Of a DNA stretch of 8,798 nt, positions 1 to 6,521 are shown piece after piece. The notes below the pieces were generated by a model. It was not told where the DNA came from, searched no databases, and saw only the letters and a list, made by a program, of their open reading frames with translations. Made by a program: the position numbers and the translations under genes. Positions within the stretch are counted from its first letter, which is position 1. Every line of letters begins with the position of its first letter. Source of the stretch: Tissierellia bacterium (GTDB taxonomy: Bacteria; Bacillota; Clostridia; Tissierellales; Dethiosulfatibacteraceae); assembly GCA_007116605.1 (NCBI GenBank), contig SKID01000122.1, positions 1-8,798 of the forward strand, written 5' to 3'.

Positions 1-1
1 G

Positions 2-79
2 GCCACCGTTGAATTTGCTTTAAGAAGAGATGAGCTGAAGGATGAATTTTATAGATATTTAAAATCTGTGGTTTGTTAA
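2..79 (+). CDS. C-terminal end of an unidentified gene (partial, 5' end outside window)
   Basis: An open frame enters from the left edge and ends at TAA (77-79), giving 25 residues that start ATVEFALRRDEL and end YLKSVVC. The charged, helix-like composition looks like a genuine protein tail. The stop lies 20 nt before the pgcA ATG and 10 nt before its ribosome binding site, which suggests the same operon. I do not recognise the family from so short a piece and assign no function. Confidence 0.6.
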   Translation, partial: ATVEFALRRDELKDEFYRYLKSVVC

Positions 80-89
80 TCTATTGATT

Positions 90-95
90 GGAGGG
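90..95 (+). promoter_or_regulatory. Ribosome binding site that fixes the pgcA start
   Basis: GGAGGG at 90-95 sits 4 nt before ATG at 100. The reading frame could be extended to a TTG at 88, but that codon overlaps this Shine-Dalgarno sequence and has none of its own, so ATG 100 is the better start. Confidence 0.8.
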
Positions 96-99
96 TAAG

Positions 100-1797
100 A
101 TGGAACAATATATGAGGAAATATCATCAATGGTTGGAAAATAATTTGTTGAGTGAATCATTGAAGGCTGAGTTAGAAGCCATCGCTAATGATCCAGAAGA
201 AATTAAAGAACGTTTCTATAAAGACTTGGAGTTTGGCACTGGAGGCATGCGCGGCATTATCGGAGCTGGCACCAATCGAATTAATAGTCTTGTGGTAGGA
301 AGAGCAACTCAAGGGTTAGCTAATGATATTTTGTCAAGAGAAACACCTTATCCTAAATGCGTTATCGCCCATGATTCTAGACATCAATCAAAAGAGTTTT
401 CTGAAATGGCAGCTCGGGTGTTGGCAGCTTCTGGGATTAAAACCTATTTATTTAATGATATACGCAGCACGCCCTTATTATCATTTGCTGTACGTGAGTT
501 AACCTGTGATGCAGGGATAGTTTTTACTGCCAGTCATAACCCACCAGAATACAATGGATATAAAGTATATGGCAAAGAAGGATGTCAATTATTGCCTGAT
601 GAATCGGAACGCCTTGTGTCACATATTGAAGCTTTAGATTTTAAGGATGTTCAATCTTTCACATATGAAGAGGGAATTAAAAATGGTTTAATTGTTGAAT
701 TAGATGATACACTGGACCATTTATTTTATGAAAAAGCTTTATCCATGAGAGTGCGACCCGATGTTGACAAAAACCTTAAGATCGTATACACACCTTTGCA
801 CGGAGCAGGTGCTATACCTGTGCCGACACTATTAAAAGCGGCAGGGTACAAAGAATTGCATGTTGTTGAAGAGCAGTTAGTGGCTGACCCAAATTTCACA
901 ACGGCACAGTACCCTAACCCAGAAGAAGAGCAAGCATTAGAATTGGCTTATAATAAAGGATGTGAGGTTGATGCAGATATGATCATTGCCAATGATCCTG
1001 ACTGTGATCGTGTAGGCGTTGCTGTTAAAAGTGAGGAAGGTGAGTATCAGCTTTTATCAGGTAATCAAGTAGGCGCTTTGCTCATGAACTATTTATTTGA
1101 AGCCCATTCAGAGAATCATACATTACCTCAAAATCCCTATGTAGTCAAAACCATAGTGACGAGTGAGTTAGGAAGAGATATTGCTACCAAGTATGGTGCT
1201 GAGTGTTTTGACACATTAACAGGCTTTAAATTTATAGGTGAGTTAATGGAAAGGTATGAAGTTTCCAAAGAAAAGCAATACATCTTTGGATATGAAGAAA
1301 GCATTGGCTATACTGTTGGTCCTTACGTAAGAGATAAAGATGCTGTAACAGCGAGTTTATTGATTGCTGAAATGGCGGCCTATTATAAGACTAAAGGAAT
1401 GACTTTATTGACATGTCTGGATCATCTCTATGAAGAACATGGTTATTATGTGGAAAAGCTTGAATCATTGACCATGAAAGGGATTGCAGGGCAGCAAAAA
1501 ATTTCTGAAATCATGAATTATTTCAGAAACGCTACCATTGATCAGATTGCAGGTTATAAAATTATAGAAAAACAAGATTACTTAGAAGGATATAATGGAT
1601 TACCGCCGTCAAATGTTTTGAAGTTTATCATGAAAGACAAGTCATGGTTTGTCTTAAGACCTTCTGGGACTGAACCTAAAATCAAAATCTACTTTTCAAC
1701 AGTGGATTCAAAATATGATCAATCTCAAAAGAAATCTAATCAAATAGTCCATGATGTCGTGACTATGATTGAGAAGGTTGATAAGGGGAGCGTATGA
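100..1797 (+). CDS. pgcA: Phosphoglucomutase / phosphomannomutase (alpha-D-phosphohexomutase family)
   Basis: This cytoplasmic enzyme interconverts hexose-6-phosphate and hexose-1-phosphate, mainly glucose, feeding UDP-glucose and surface polysaccharide synthesis. The protein has 565 residues from ATG 100, close to the usual length of Firmicutes PgcA. All four family signatures are visible in order. The phosphoserine loop TASHNP has the catalytic Ser at 145. The Mg2+ loop NDPDCDR is at 298-304, with Asp 299, 301 and 303. The sugar-specificity loop GYEES is at 397-401, and the phosphate-binding RPSGTEP is at 520-526. An N-terminal GTGGMRG motif, typical of the family, is also present. The stop overlaps the next gene in an ATGA, so the two are probably translationally coupled. 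The family is certain; glucose versus mannose preference cannot be read from sequence with confidence. The symbol follows the Bacillus homologue. Confidence 0.95.
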   Translation: MEQYMRKYHQWLENNLLSESLKAELEAIANDPEEIKERFYKDLEFGTGGMRGIIGAGTNRINSLVVGRATQGLANDILSRETPYPKCVIAHDSRHQSKEFSEMAARVLAASGIKTYLFNDIRSTPLLSFAVRELTCDAGIVFTASHNPPEYNGYKVYGKEGCQLLPDESERLVSHIEALDFKDVQSFTYEEGIKNGLIVELDDTLDHLFYEKALSMRVRPDVDKNLKIVYTPLHGAGAIPVPTLLKAAGYKELHVVEEQLVADPNFTTAQYPNPEEEQALELAYNKGCEVDADMIIANDPDCDRVGVAVKSEEGEYQLLSGNQVGALLMNYLFEAHSENHTLPQNPYVVKTIVTSELGRDIATKYGAECFDTLTGFKFIGELMERYEVSKEKQYIFGYEESIGYTVGPYVRDKDAVTASLLIAEMAAYYKTKGMTLLTCLDHLYEEHGYYVEKLESLTMKGIAGQQKISEIMNYFRNATIDQIAGYKIIEKQDYLEGYNGLPPSNVLKFIMKDKSWFVLRPSGTEPKIKIYFSTVDSKYDQSQKKSNQIVHDVVTMIEKVDKGSV

Positions 1798-3281
1798 GTA
1801 AAAAAATCTTGATAATCATGTTAGCCCTATTAATGATGATGCAAACAATTGTTTTTGCTAACTATGATTATGTCAATCCACCAAGAGAAGAACTTGAAAA
1901 CATGATTCGTGAAGTAGCTCGTGATCGTGGAGTCCCTTCTGTTATTGTGATGGCATTGGCAAGAGTGGAATCAGTGTATAGACACTTTGATGAGGCAAGT
2001 CGTTCTGTAAGAAGAGGATCAGCGGGCAGTATTGGGTTGATGCAAATCAATAATCGTCTTAATATTTATGACGAGTATCGATTGATTTATGATATTCGAT
2101 ATAATATTGAAGCAGGGATAGATGTGCTTTTAGAAAAGTGGAATGCTAGTGCGACAAATTATAGATGGTCTTACTTACCCTCAGTGGGTAATATGGATCC
2201 CAATATTTTGGAAAACTGGTACTTTGCTCTTTGGGGTTATAATGGATTTGTAGCAAGCAATAATCCGAATGTGGCTTATGCTGCAGGCAGAAGATATACT
2301 TTTCAGGATTTGGTTTATTTTGTAACAGAAAATGAATACCATCAACGGATAAACCCAATTGACATTAGTTTGTTACCCTTAGAAGGCACACCTTGTTCAA
2401 CCTTGAATGTGCCTACGCCGAAAGAATATCATTTAGGGGATATTTTTCTTGCAGAAGAAGGTCACAAGGTAAAAGTATCTTTTATGGGTTCTACCTCAAC
2501 GCTGAACCTTAGGGAAACACCGAACGGAAAAATAATAGGAAGTCTTAATGATGGTGAAATTTACACCATAGGTGACGAAGCGGCATTACAAGATGGCTAT
2601 TATTGGTATTATTTACTTGATGATCAGCTTAAACCTTTAGGCTGGGCTGCTAGAAACTGGTTAATTGTGGTTGAAGAAGACAAGACTGATGATAAAAGTT
2701 TGGGAGATGATCAGGATATCGGTTCAGGTTTTTTAGATATTATTAAGCACTGGGCTAGGGATTATATTGAAGAACTTTTTGAAGCGGGAATTGTTGCAGG
2801 CAAATCTAATACCGCCTTCCATCCTAATGATCAAGTCACAAGAGAAGAGTTTGCTGTGATGTTAAATCGAGGATTCCATCTAGGAGAAGCATCCTCGGTA
2901 AATTTTGAAGACAAGAACCATGTTTCTAAGTGGGCAATAGAAGCCGTTGATAAAATATTGTTTGAAAGAGTGATGGAGCTTCAAGATGATTTGTTTGATC
3001 CCAAAAGACCCTTGACTCGAATTGAAGCAGCCTGTGCCATTAGTCGGATTTTGCCTCAACCCAGCACTTTAGAAGTTTTCATATTTGAAGATGTAAATGA
3101 GTTGACGATAGATCAATTTGCTTCATTAGCCACAGTCTATAGCTACCAAATCATTCAAGGTCGTAGTCCAGAAATATTTGATCCATTTGCTACGATTACA
3201 AGAGGAGAGATTGCAAAAATTTTATCTATTGCCCGGCAAGTAGTTCTTGATACAGAGTTGGAAATAGAAGCAGAGATTTAG
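1794..3281 (+). CDS. Secreted SLT-family lytic transglycosylase with SH3b and three SLH domains
   Basis: This 495-residue wall protein is predicted to cleave the glycan strand of peptidoglycan while anchored non-covalently to the secondary cell-wall polymer. Residues 1-22 form a signal peptide: two lysines, a hydrophobic core, and cleavage likely after VFA. Residues about 33-175 are a transglycosylase (goose-lysozyme-like) domain, with the catalytic Glu probably E59 in ARVES, then the typical GSIGLMQIN at 79-86 and YNIEAGI at 103-109. An SH3b-like domain covers about 225-292 (LNLRETPNGKIIG and a late GWAARNWL). Three SLH repeats follow at about 311-361, 370-420 and 430-480, with the signatures VTREEF, LTRIEA and ITRGEI. 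The start is ATG in the ATGA overlap with pgcA, preceded by AAGGGGAG at 1783-1790. Known for the families: SLH triplets bind pyruvylated wall polymer. Inferred: activity at the S-layer/wall interface during growth. Natural substrates and autolytic role are not shown by the sequence. Confidence 0.9.
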   Translation: MSKKILIIMLALLMMMQTIVFANYDYVNPPREELENMIREVARDRGVPSVIVMALARVESVYRHFDEASRSVRRGSAGSIGLMQINNRLNIYDEYRLIYDIRYNIEAGIDVLLEKWNASATNYRWSYLPSVGNMDPNILENWYFALWGYNGFVASNNPNVAYAAGRRYTFQDLVYFVTENEYHQRINPIDISLLPLEGTPCSTLNVPTPKEYHLGDIFLAEEGHKVKVSFMGSTSTLNLRETPNGKIIGSLNDGEIYTIGDEAALQDGYYWYYLLDDQLKPLGWAARNWLIVVEEDKTDDKSLGDDQDIGSGFLDIIKHWARDYIEELFEAGIVAGKSNTAFHPNDQVTREEFAVMLNRGFHLGEASSVNFEDKNHVSKWAIEAVDKILFERVMELQDDLFDPKRPLTRIEAACAISRILPQPSTLEVFIFEDVNELTIDQFASLATVYSYQIIQGRSPEIFDPFATITRGEIAKILSIARQVVLDTELEIEAEI

Positions 3282-3292
3282 TGAGATTCAAT

Positions 3293-3344
3293 AAAAAACG
3301 CAGCGTTCTTATATCTTTTTACTAGATAGTAAGGTGCTGCGTTT
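3293..3344 (-). terminator. Intrinsic terminator between convergent genes, strongest on the minus strand
   Basis: A perfect 9-bp inverted repeat (AAACGCAGC at 3296-3304, GCTGCGTTT at 3336-3344) encloses a loop that can pair further. Read on the minus strand, the right arm runs directly into six T (3298-3293), so it should end the divIC transcript. On the plus strand only GTTTATAATT follows, a weaker tail, but the same hairpin probably also ends the pgcA/transglycosylase transcript. Confidence 0.8.
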
Positions 3345-3358
3345 ATAATTGAGTAAAT

Positions 3359-3712
3359 TTAATCATTGCGAGAAAATGGATTGATAGCATTCTGTGATCG
3401 ATTTCGGTCAATGTATACCGTTTCATAAGGACGAATCATTCGATATTCGTCTCTAGCAATTCTTTCTACCAATTCAAGAAACTGTTCAGGATCATTTATT
3501 TTTTCTAAATCTTGTTGTAGACCAACAAGTTCATTTTCGACAACTGTTTTTTCATTGGTTAGTGCTTGTTTTTGTGCATTTAAATCATTAAGACTCTGGC
3601 GCTGTCCAAGGATAGTAAAGACCATATACCCGGCAATCACATAAAAAATAGGTGTAGCCCAATTAAAATTTTTATTAGATTTTTTACGACCATCAGTTTT
3701 TTTCTTGCCCAT
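3359..3712 (-). CDS. divIC: DivIC/FtsB-like septum formation initiator protein
   Basis: This 117-residue bitopic membrane protein is expected to join the FtsL-DivIB-type division complex at the septum. Residues 1-17 are very basic (MGKKKTDGRKKSNKN) and cytoplasmic. About 18-36 form one membrane segment (WATPIFYVIAGYMVFTILG). About 40-75 form an extracytoplasmic coiled coil, followed by the family's typical tail VERIARDEYRMIRPYETVYID at 82-102. Size and layout match DivIC/FtsB; sequence alone separates these names poorly, so the symbol follows Firmicutes usage. The start ATG at 3712 has GAGGTGG at 3717-3723 and a promoter directly upstream. It is transcribed in the same direction as metK but has its own promoter after the metK terminator, so the two are probably separate units. 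Confidence 0.85.
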   Translation of the reverse strand: MGKKKTDGRKKSNKNFNWATPIFYVIAGYMVFTILGQRQSLNDLNAQKQALTNEKTVVENELVGLQQDLEKINDPEQFLELVERIARDEYRMIRPYETVYIDRNRSQNAINPFSRND

Positions 3713-3729
3713 ATCGCCACCTCATCCTT

Positions 3730-3758
3730 ATTATAATACGAAACAAGGGAATTATCAA
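3730..3758 (-). promoter_or_regulatory. Sigma-A promoter of divIC
   Basis: On the minus strand TTGATA (3758-3753) and TATAAT (3735-3730) are 17 bp apart. This gives a start near 3723 and a very short leader of roughly 10 nt, containing little more than the ribosome binding site. Confidence 0.75.
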
Positions 3759-3809
3759 CAGGGCTCTTTATAATCTAGTATGCTATCGAATATATCTTTT
3801 GCCTGACAA

Positions 3810-3860
3810 CTAAAAATACTAAGGCGCCCCATTTTTTAAGTGGGAGTCTTAGTATTTTAG
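3810..3860 (-). terminator. metK transcription terminator, long palindrome
   Basis: A perfect 11-bp inverted repeat (AAAATACTAAG at 3813-3823, CTTAGTATTTT at 3848-3858) extends to CTAAAA/TTTTAG with one bulged A. A CCCA/TGGG inner pairing tops the hairpin. On the minus strand the 3' arm ends in TATTTTTAG, a moderate T-run, about 87 nt after the metK stop. The stem is unusually long for a simple terminator. Its right arm shares a 14-base sequence with a hairpin in the metK leader (see findings). Confidence 0.65.
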
Positions 3861-3944
3861 AGTCCTGATGATAGTTCCAAACTCAAAGCATCAAATCAGA
3901 AGCAGCAAAACCATTGCATTAATACTCATTCTTTTAAAACTAGC

Positions 3945-5132
3945 TTACTGATTAAAACCTTCTTTTTTCAGAAGAGCTGCTTTATCTGTTTTTTCCCATG
4001 TTAAGTCTAAATCTGACCTACCAAAATGACCGTAAGCAGCTACTTGACGATAAATAGGTCGACGTAGTTTTAAATGTTCGATTATTGCAGCGGGTCGAAG
4101 ATCAAAATGTTTAGAGATAAGGTCCTCAATCTTTTTTTCATCAATTTTAGCCGTGCCAAAAGTATCCACCATAATGGATACAGGTCTAGCGACACCAATT
4201 GCATAAGCTAGTTGAACTTCACATTTATCCGCTAGGCCTGCAGCTACGATGTTTTTAGCTACGTATCGGGCAGCATAAGCAGCTGACCGGTCTACTTTTG
4301 TAGGGTCTTTTCCTGAAAAAGCACCACCGCCATGCCTTGAGTAACCTCCATAAGTATCAACAATGATTTTACGGCCAGTTAATCCAGCATCTCCTTGTGG
4401 ACCACCAATTACAAAACGTCCTGTTGGATTAATGAAATATTTTGTCTTTTCATCTAGCAAGTGGGATGGAATGACAGTATGAATTACTTGCTCCATAATA
4501 TCTTTTTCAAGACTCTTGTAGCTGATATCGGGATTGTGTTGGGTGGAAACCACCACAGTATCCACTCTCATAGGTGTATTATCATGATATTCAATAGTTA
4601 CTTGGGTTTTTCCATCGGGACGCAGATATTTAAGTTTTTTTGTCTTTCTAACTTCTGCAAGCTTTCTTGATAATTGATGGGCTAATGAAATGGGAAGAGG
4701 CATCAACTCGGGTGTTTCGTTGCAAGCAAATCCAAACATTAACCCTTGATCACCTGCTCCGGTGATATCAAAGGTATCTTGATTATTATTTCGATATTCC
4801 TTGGCTGTATCTACGCCTTGAGCAATATCGCTAGATTGTTCATCTATAGCAGTTAAAACAGCACAAGTGTCACCATCAAAACCGTACTTAGCTCGGGTAT
4901 AGCCTATATCTTTTACAATTTGACGGACAATTTTTGGAATATCAACATAGCATTGGGTAGATATTTCTCCAGACACTAGGACTAAACCGGTTGTTACAGA
5001 TGTTTCACAAGCAACCCTTCCATTAGGATCCTTTTCAAATACAGCATCTAATATGCCATCCGAGATTTGATCACATATCTTATCAGGATGTCCTTCTGTT
5101 ACAGACTCTGAAGTAAAAAGCCATTTTCTCAA
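3945..5132 (-). CDS. metK: S-adenosylmethionine synthetase (methionine adenosyltransferase), TTG start
   Basis: The enzyme makes S-adenosylmethionine from methionine and ATP in the cytoplasm. The protein has 395 residues, the usual length. Signatures are the N-terminal SESVTEGHPDK (8-18, with His15 and Asp17 in the ATP/Mg site), GAGDQG at 125-130 and the P-loop-like GGGAFSGKD at 268-276. The start is TTG at 5132: AGGAGGT (5145-5139) lies 6 nt upstream, and the product then begins MRKWLFTSESV as in other MetK proteins. An in-frame ATG at 5162 would add ten residues, but it lies immediately after the U-run of the leader terminator and upstream of the Shine-Dalgarno, so it is unlikely. Expression should fall when SAM is plentiful, through the SAM-I riboswitch in the leader. 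The gene forms a single-gene unit ended by the hairpin at 3810-3860. Confidence 0.96.
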   Translation of the reverse strand: MRKWLFTSESVTEGHPDKICDQISDGILDAVFEKDPNGRVACETSVTTGLVLVSGEISTQCYVDIPKIVRQIVKDIGYTRAKYGFDGDTCAVLTAIDEQSSDIAQGVDTAKEYRNNNQDTFDITGAGDQGLMFGFACNETPELMPLPISLAHQLSRKLAEVRKTKKLKYLRPDGKTQVTIEYHDNTPMRVDTVVVSTQHNPDISYKSLEKDIMEQVIHTVIPSHLLDEKTKYFINPTGRFVIGGPQGDAGLTGRKIIVDTYGGYSRHGGGAFSGKDPTKVDRSAAYAARYVAKNIVAAGLADKCEVQLAYAIGVARPVSIMVDTFGTAKIDEKKIEDLISKHFDLRPAAIIEHLKLRRPIYRQVAAYGHFGRSDLDLTWEKTDKAALLKKEGFNQ

Positions 5133-5138
5133 TTGTGT

Positions 5139-5145
5139 ACCTCCT
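5139..5145 (-). promoter_or_regulatory. Strong ribosome binding site deciding the metK TTG start
   Basis: AGGAGGT on the minus strand is followed by ACACAA and TTG. The near-perfect match to the 16S tail compensates for the weak TTG codon and rules against the upstream in-frame ATG at 5162. Confidence 0.88.
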
Positions 5146-5161
5146 AAGGTTAAAATATTCA

Positions 5162-5187
5162 TAAAAAAAACTCTTCATAGGAAGAGT
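5162..5187 (-). terminator. Riboswitch-controlled leader terminator of metK
   Basis: Minus-strand ACTCTTC (5187-5181), a 4-nt loop CTAT and GAAGAGT (5176-5170) form a 7-bp hairpin followed by a run of T. The 5' arm can instead pair with GGAAGA (5216-5211), located at the 3' edge of the SAM aptamer, forming an antiterminator. This is the standard S-box off-switch: SAM stabilises the aptamer, frees the terminator and stops metK transcription. Confidence 0.88.
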
Positions 5188-5205
5188 CGTTTACAATCAG
5201 TAGAA

Positions 5206-5302
5206 CCTCATCTTCCGGATATACCGCGGGAATTGGCACCTCTTGCATATGCAATGGCTGCCGGGTTTCGTAGGGCCCGTCCCTCCACCTCTCTTGATAA
5301 GG
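5206..5302 (-). ncRNA. SAM-I (S-box) riboswitch aptamer
   Basis: The minus strand carries the S-box core almost letter for letter: CTTATCAAGAGAGGTGGAG, then GGGACGGGCCC, GAAACCCGGCAGCC, GGTGCCAATTCC and a closing GATGAG. P1 is CCTTATC (5302-5296) with GATGAGG (5212-5206), seven pairs including one G-U. A P3 hairpin around TTGCATATGCAA is also visible. Known biology: it binds S-adenosylmethionine and turns off methionine and SAM genes at transcription. Position between promoter and metK, with a matching terminator, supports that role here. Confidence 0.96.
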
Positions 5303-5443
5303 GTTATCAATTTATCCGATGACTAACATTACTAAGACTCCCATTTCTTATAGTGGGAGATAATAACTGTAGCGTCCTAGATATTGGTCTCCAAAATTCT
5401 GGTAGCGTTTAAACGCCCTCTGAATCCAAGAGTCCTTTTAATC
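5303..5443 (-). ncRNA. Unidentified structured segment in the metK leader (candidate transposon-end/omega-RNA-like remnant)
   Basis: This stretch of about 140 nt lies between the metK start of transcription and the SAM aptamer and is not needed by a normal S-box leader. On the minus strand it holds, in order, a CTCT/AGAG hairpin (5432-5418), the palindrome GCGTTTAAACGC (5416-5405), a TTGG-AGA-CCAA hairpin, a direct repeat ACGCTACCAG / ACGCTACAG (5408-5399, 5375-5367), and a hairpin CTCCCA...TGGGAG (5359-5338). That last hairpin is extended by TTATTA/TAGTAA (5366-5329). A short G/C-rich hairpin closing compact RNA-like structure resembles right ends of IS200/IS605-type elements, but no transposase fragment is present. 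It could equally be an undescribed leader RNA. It does not match T-box or another riboswitch consensus I know. Confidence 0.4.
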
Positions 5444-5449
5444 AACGCA

Positions 5450-5477
5450 ATTATATCACATGCACTATTTTTGTCAA
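5450..5477 (-). promoter_or_regulatory. Sigma-A promoter of metK
   Basis: On the minus strand TTGACA (5477-5472) and TATAAT (5455-5450) are 16 bp apart, both perfect matches, with an extended -10 TGA at 5458-5456. Transcription should start near 5443, making a leader of about 310 nt. No other promoter is visible closer to the riboswitch. Confidence 0.85.
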
Positions 5478-5478
5478 T

Positions 5479-5704
5479 ACTTTTTTAAATTACCGAGTAG
5501 TGTCAGACGACTCTCTTAAATAGATTAGTCATCTAACAAAAAAGAGTGCTAACTTAGTGTGTTCAGTTGTTTGAGAAAAAGTAGCGCTGAAAACCTTTGA
5601 TTGTTTGAAGTTGATACATCTGTTAACTAGGTCAACTTAATGTTTAGCGATCATTTTTTGAGAGAAGATGGTTTTTTCAAATGATTCATTGGGTAGTGAC
5701 AACG
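5479..5704. other. Intergenic stretch between divergent metK and ttcA promoters, with several inverted repeats
   Basis: No convincing coding frame was found. Two imperfect stem-loops are visible: AAGTTGA / TCAACTT (5608-5614, 5632-5638, 17-nt loop) and ATCATTTTTTGA / TCAAATGAT (5650-5661, 5677-5685, with extra T in the left arm). They lie upstream of the likely ttcA promoter, so they are not part of its leader unless transcription begins earlier. Function unknown. Confidence 0.5.
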
Positions 5705-5721
5705 ACAAAACCTTTATTAAA

Positions 5722-5750
5722 TTGTAATATAATTAAAAGGTGAGTATGAT
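5722..5750 (+). promoter_or_regulatory. Candidate promoter for the ttcA-like gene
   Basis: TTGTAA (5722-5727) and TATGAT (5745-5750) are 17 bp apart, a fair sigma-A match. An alternative -10, TATAAT at 5728-5733, is perfect but has only a poor -35 (ACAAAA at 5705-5710). A start near 5740 or 5757 would leave a short leader. The surrounding CCTTT...AAAGG (5711-5740) is a loose AT-rich inverted repeat that could be an operator. Confidence 0.4.
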
Positions 5751-5796
5751 AAAATAAAATTGTAGCTAAAGTGAATAGATTAATGGAGATAAAAAA

Positions 5797-6510
5797 ATGA
5801 TGAAACAAGTTTTAGGAGCAATACGTAAAGCAGTTGTGGAATATGATATGATTCAAGAAGGGGACCGAGTCGCTGTAGGACTTTCTGGTGGGAAGGATAG
5901 TATGTTGCTATTATATGGGTTAAGATTGTTTCAGCGATTTAGTCCGGTTCAGTATGAATTGTCAGGTATTTTTGTAAATTTAGGATTCAAAGACTTAGAT
6001 AGCTTATTAATCAGACAATTTTGTGAGAAGATTGAAACGCCTTTCTATGAAGTCGAAACGGATATTGCCCAGATTGTTTTTGAGATAAGAAACGAAAAAA
6101 ATCCATGTGCCCTCTGCTCAAAGATGCGTAATGGTGCACTACATAACAAAGTAAAAGAAATAGGTTATCATAAAATTGCCCTTGGACATCATTGTGATGA
6201 TGTGATAGAGACACTTTTTCTTAACATGCTATATGCTGGAAAGTTGGGAACTTTTAAACCAGTAACATATTTATCTAACAAAGATATTTATAATATTAGA
6301 CCGATGATATATGTGAAGGAAGCACAAGTCATAGGTGCAGTAAAGAAGCATAATATTCCTGTGCTTGTAAGTCCCTGTCCAATGGACAAGAATTCAAAGA
6401 GAGAAGAAATAAAGATAATGTTAAAGCGTCTGTATCAAGACATGCCTGAAGCTAGAGATCGGGTAATGACTGCCATTAAAAACTCACAAAATTATGATTT
6501 ATGGAAGTGA
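5797..6510 (+). CDS. ttcA: TtcA-like PP-loop tRNA 2-thiocytidine synthetase
   Basis: The protein has 237 residues and belongs to the PP-loop ATPase group that adenylates and thiolates cytidine 32 of certain tRNAs, using an Fe-S cluster. The ATP-binding PP-loop SGGKDS is at 30-35. The CxxC pair is C104/C107 in PCALCSKMR, with a third cysteine at C194 in SPCPMD, matching the three-cysteine pattern of TtcA. The motif ALGHHCDDVIETLFLN lies between them. It is shorter than the proteobacterial enzyme (about 310 residues), as is common for Firmicutes homologues. Two adjacent ATG codons exist (5797, 5800); GGAG at 5785-5788 serves either. It is a single-gene unit here, divergent from metK. TilS-like names are sometimes given to this group, but the CxxC and GHHCDD motifs favour TtcA. 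The exact tRNA target in this organism is inferred. Confidence 0.85.
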   Translation: MMKQVLGAIRKAVVEYDMIQEGDRVAVGLSGGKDSMLLLYGLRLFQRFSPVQYELSGIFVNLGFKDLDSLLIRQFCEKIETPFYEVETDIAQIVFEIRNEKNPCALCSKMRNGALHNKVKEIGYHKIALGHHCDDVIETLFLNMLYAGKLGTFKPVTYLSNKDIYNIRPMIYVKEAQVIGAVKKHNIPVLVSPCPMDKNSKREEIKIMLKRLYQDMPEARDRVMTAIKNSQNYDLWK

Positions 6511-6521
6511 ATTTTTTCCCT

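Noticed and set aside
1868..2358. Two minus-strand open frames (60 and 70 codons) inside the transglycosylase gene
   Set aside because: They lie entirely antisense to a well-supported gene with clear domains, have no ribosome binding site or family motif, and have the odd composition of a shadow frame.
4461..4670. Plus-strand open frame of 69 codons inside metK
   Set aside because: It is antisense to conserved metK sequence and has no recognisable motif or start signal.
5133..5162. metK starting at the in-frame ATG 5162
   Set aside because: That ATG directly follows the terminator U-run, has no Shine-Dalgarno and adds residues not seen in MetK proteins; TTG 5132 has an ideal AGGAGGT.
5303..5443. 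T-box or second riboswitch as explanation of the upstream metK leader
   Set aside because: The T-box signature (GGGTGGNACC type) is absent, there is no second S-box core, and no other riboswitch consensus I know fits.
5668..5727. 19-codon plus-strand frame (ATG 5668) preceded by GAGAGAAG
   Set aside because: It is too short and AT-biased, has no family resemblance, and overlaps the region where ttcA promoter elements lie.
6011..6214. Minus-strand open frame of 67 codons inside the ttcA-like gene
   Set aside because: It is a histidine-rich shadow of the PP-loop protein's GHHCDD region with no independent support.
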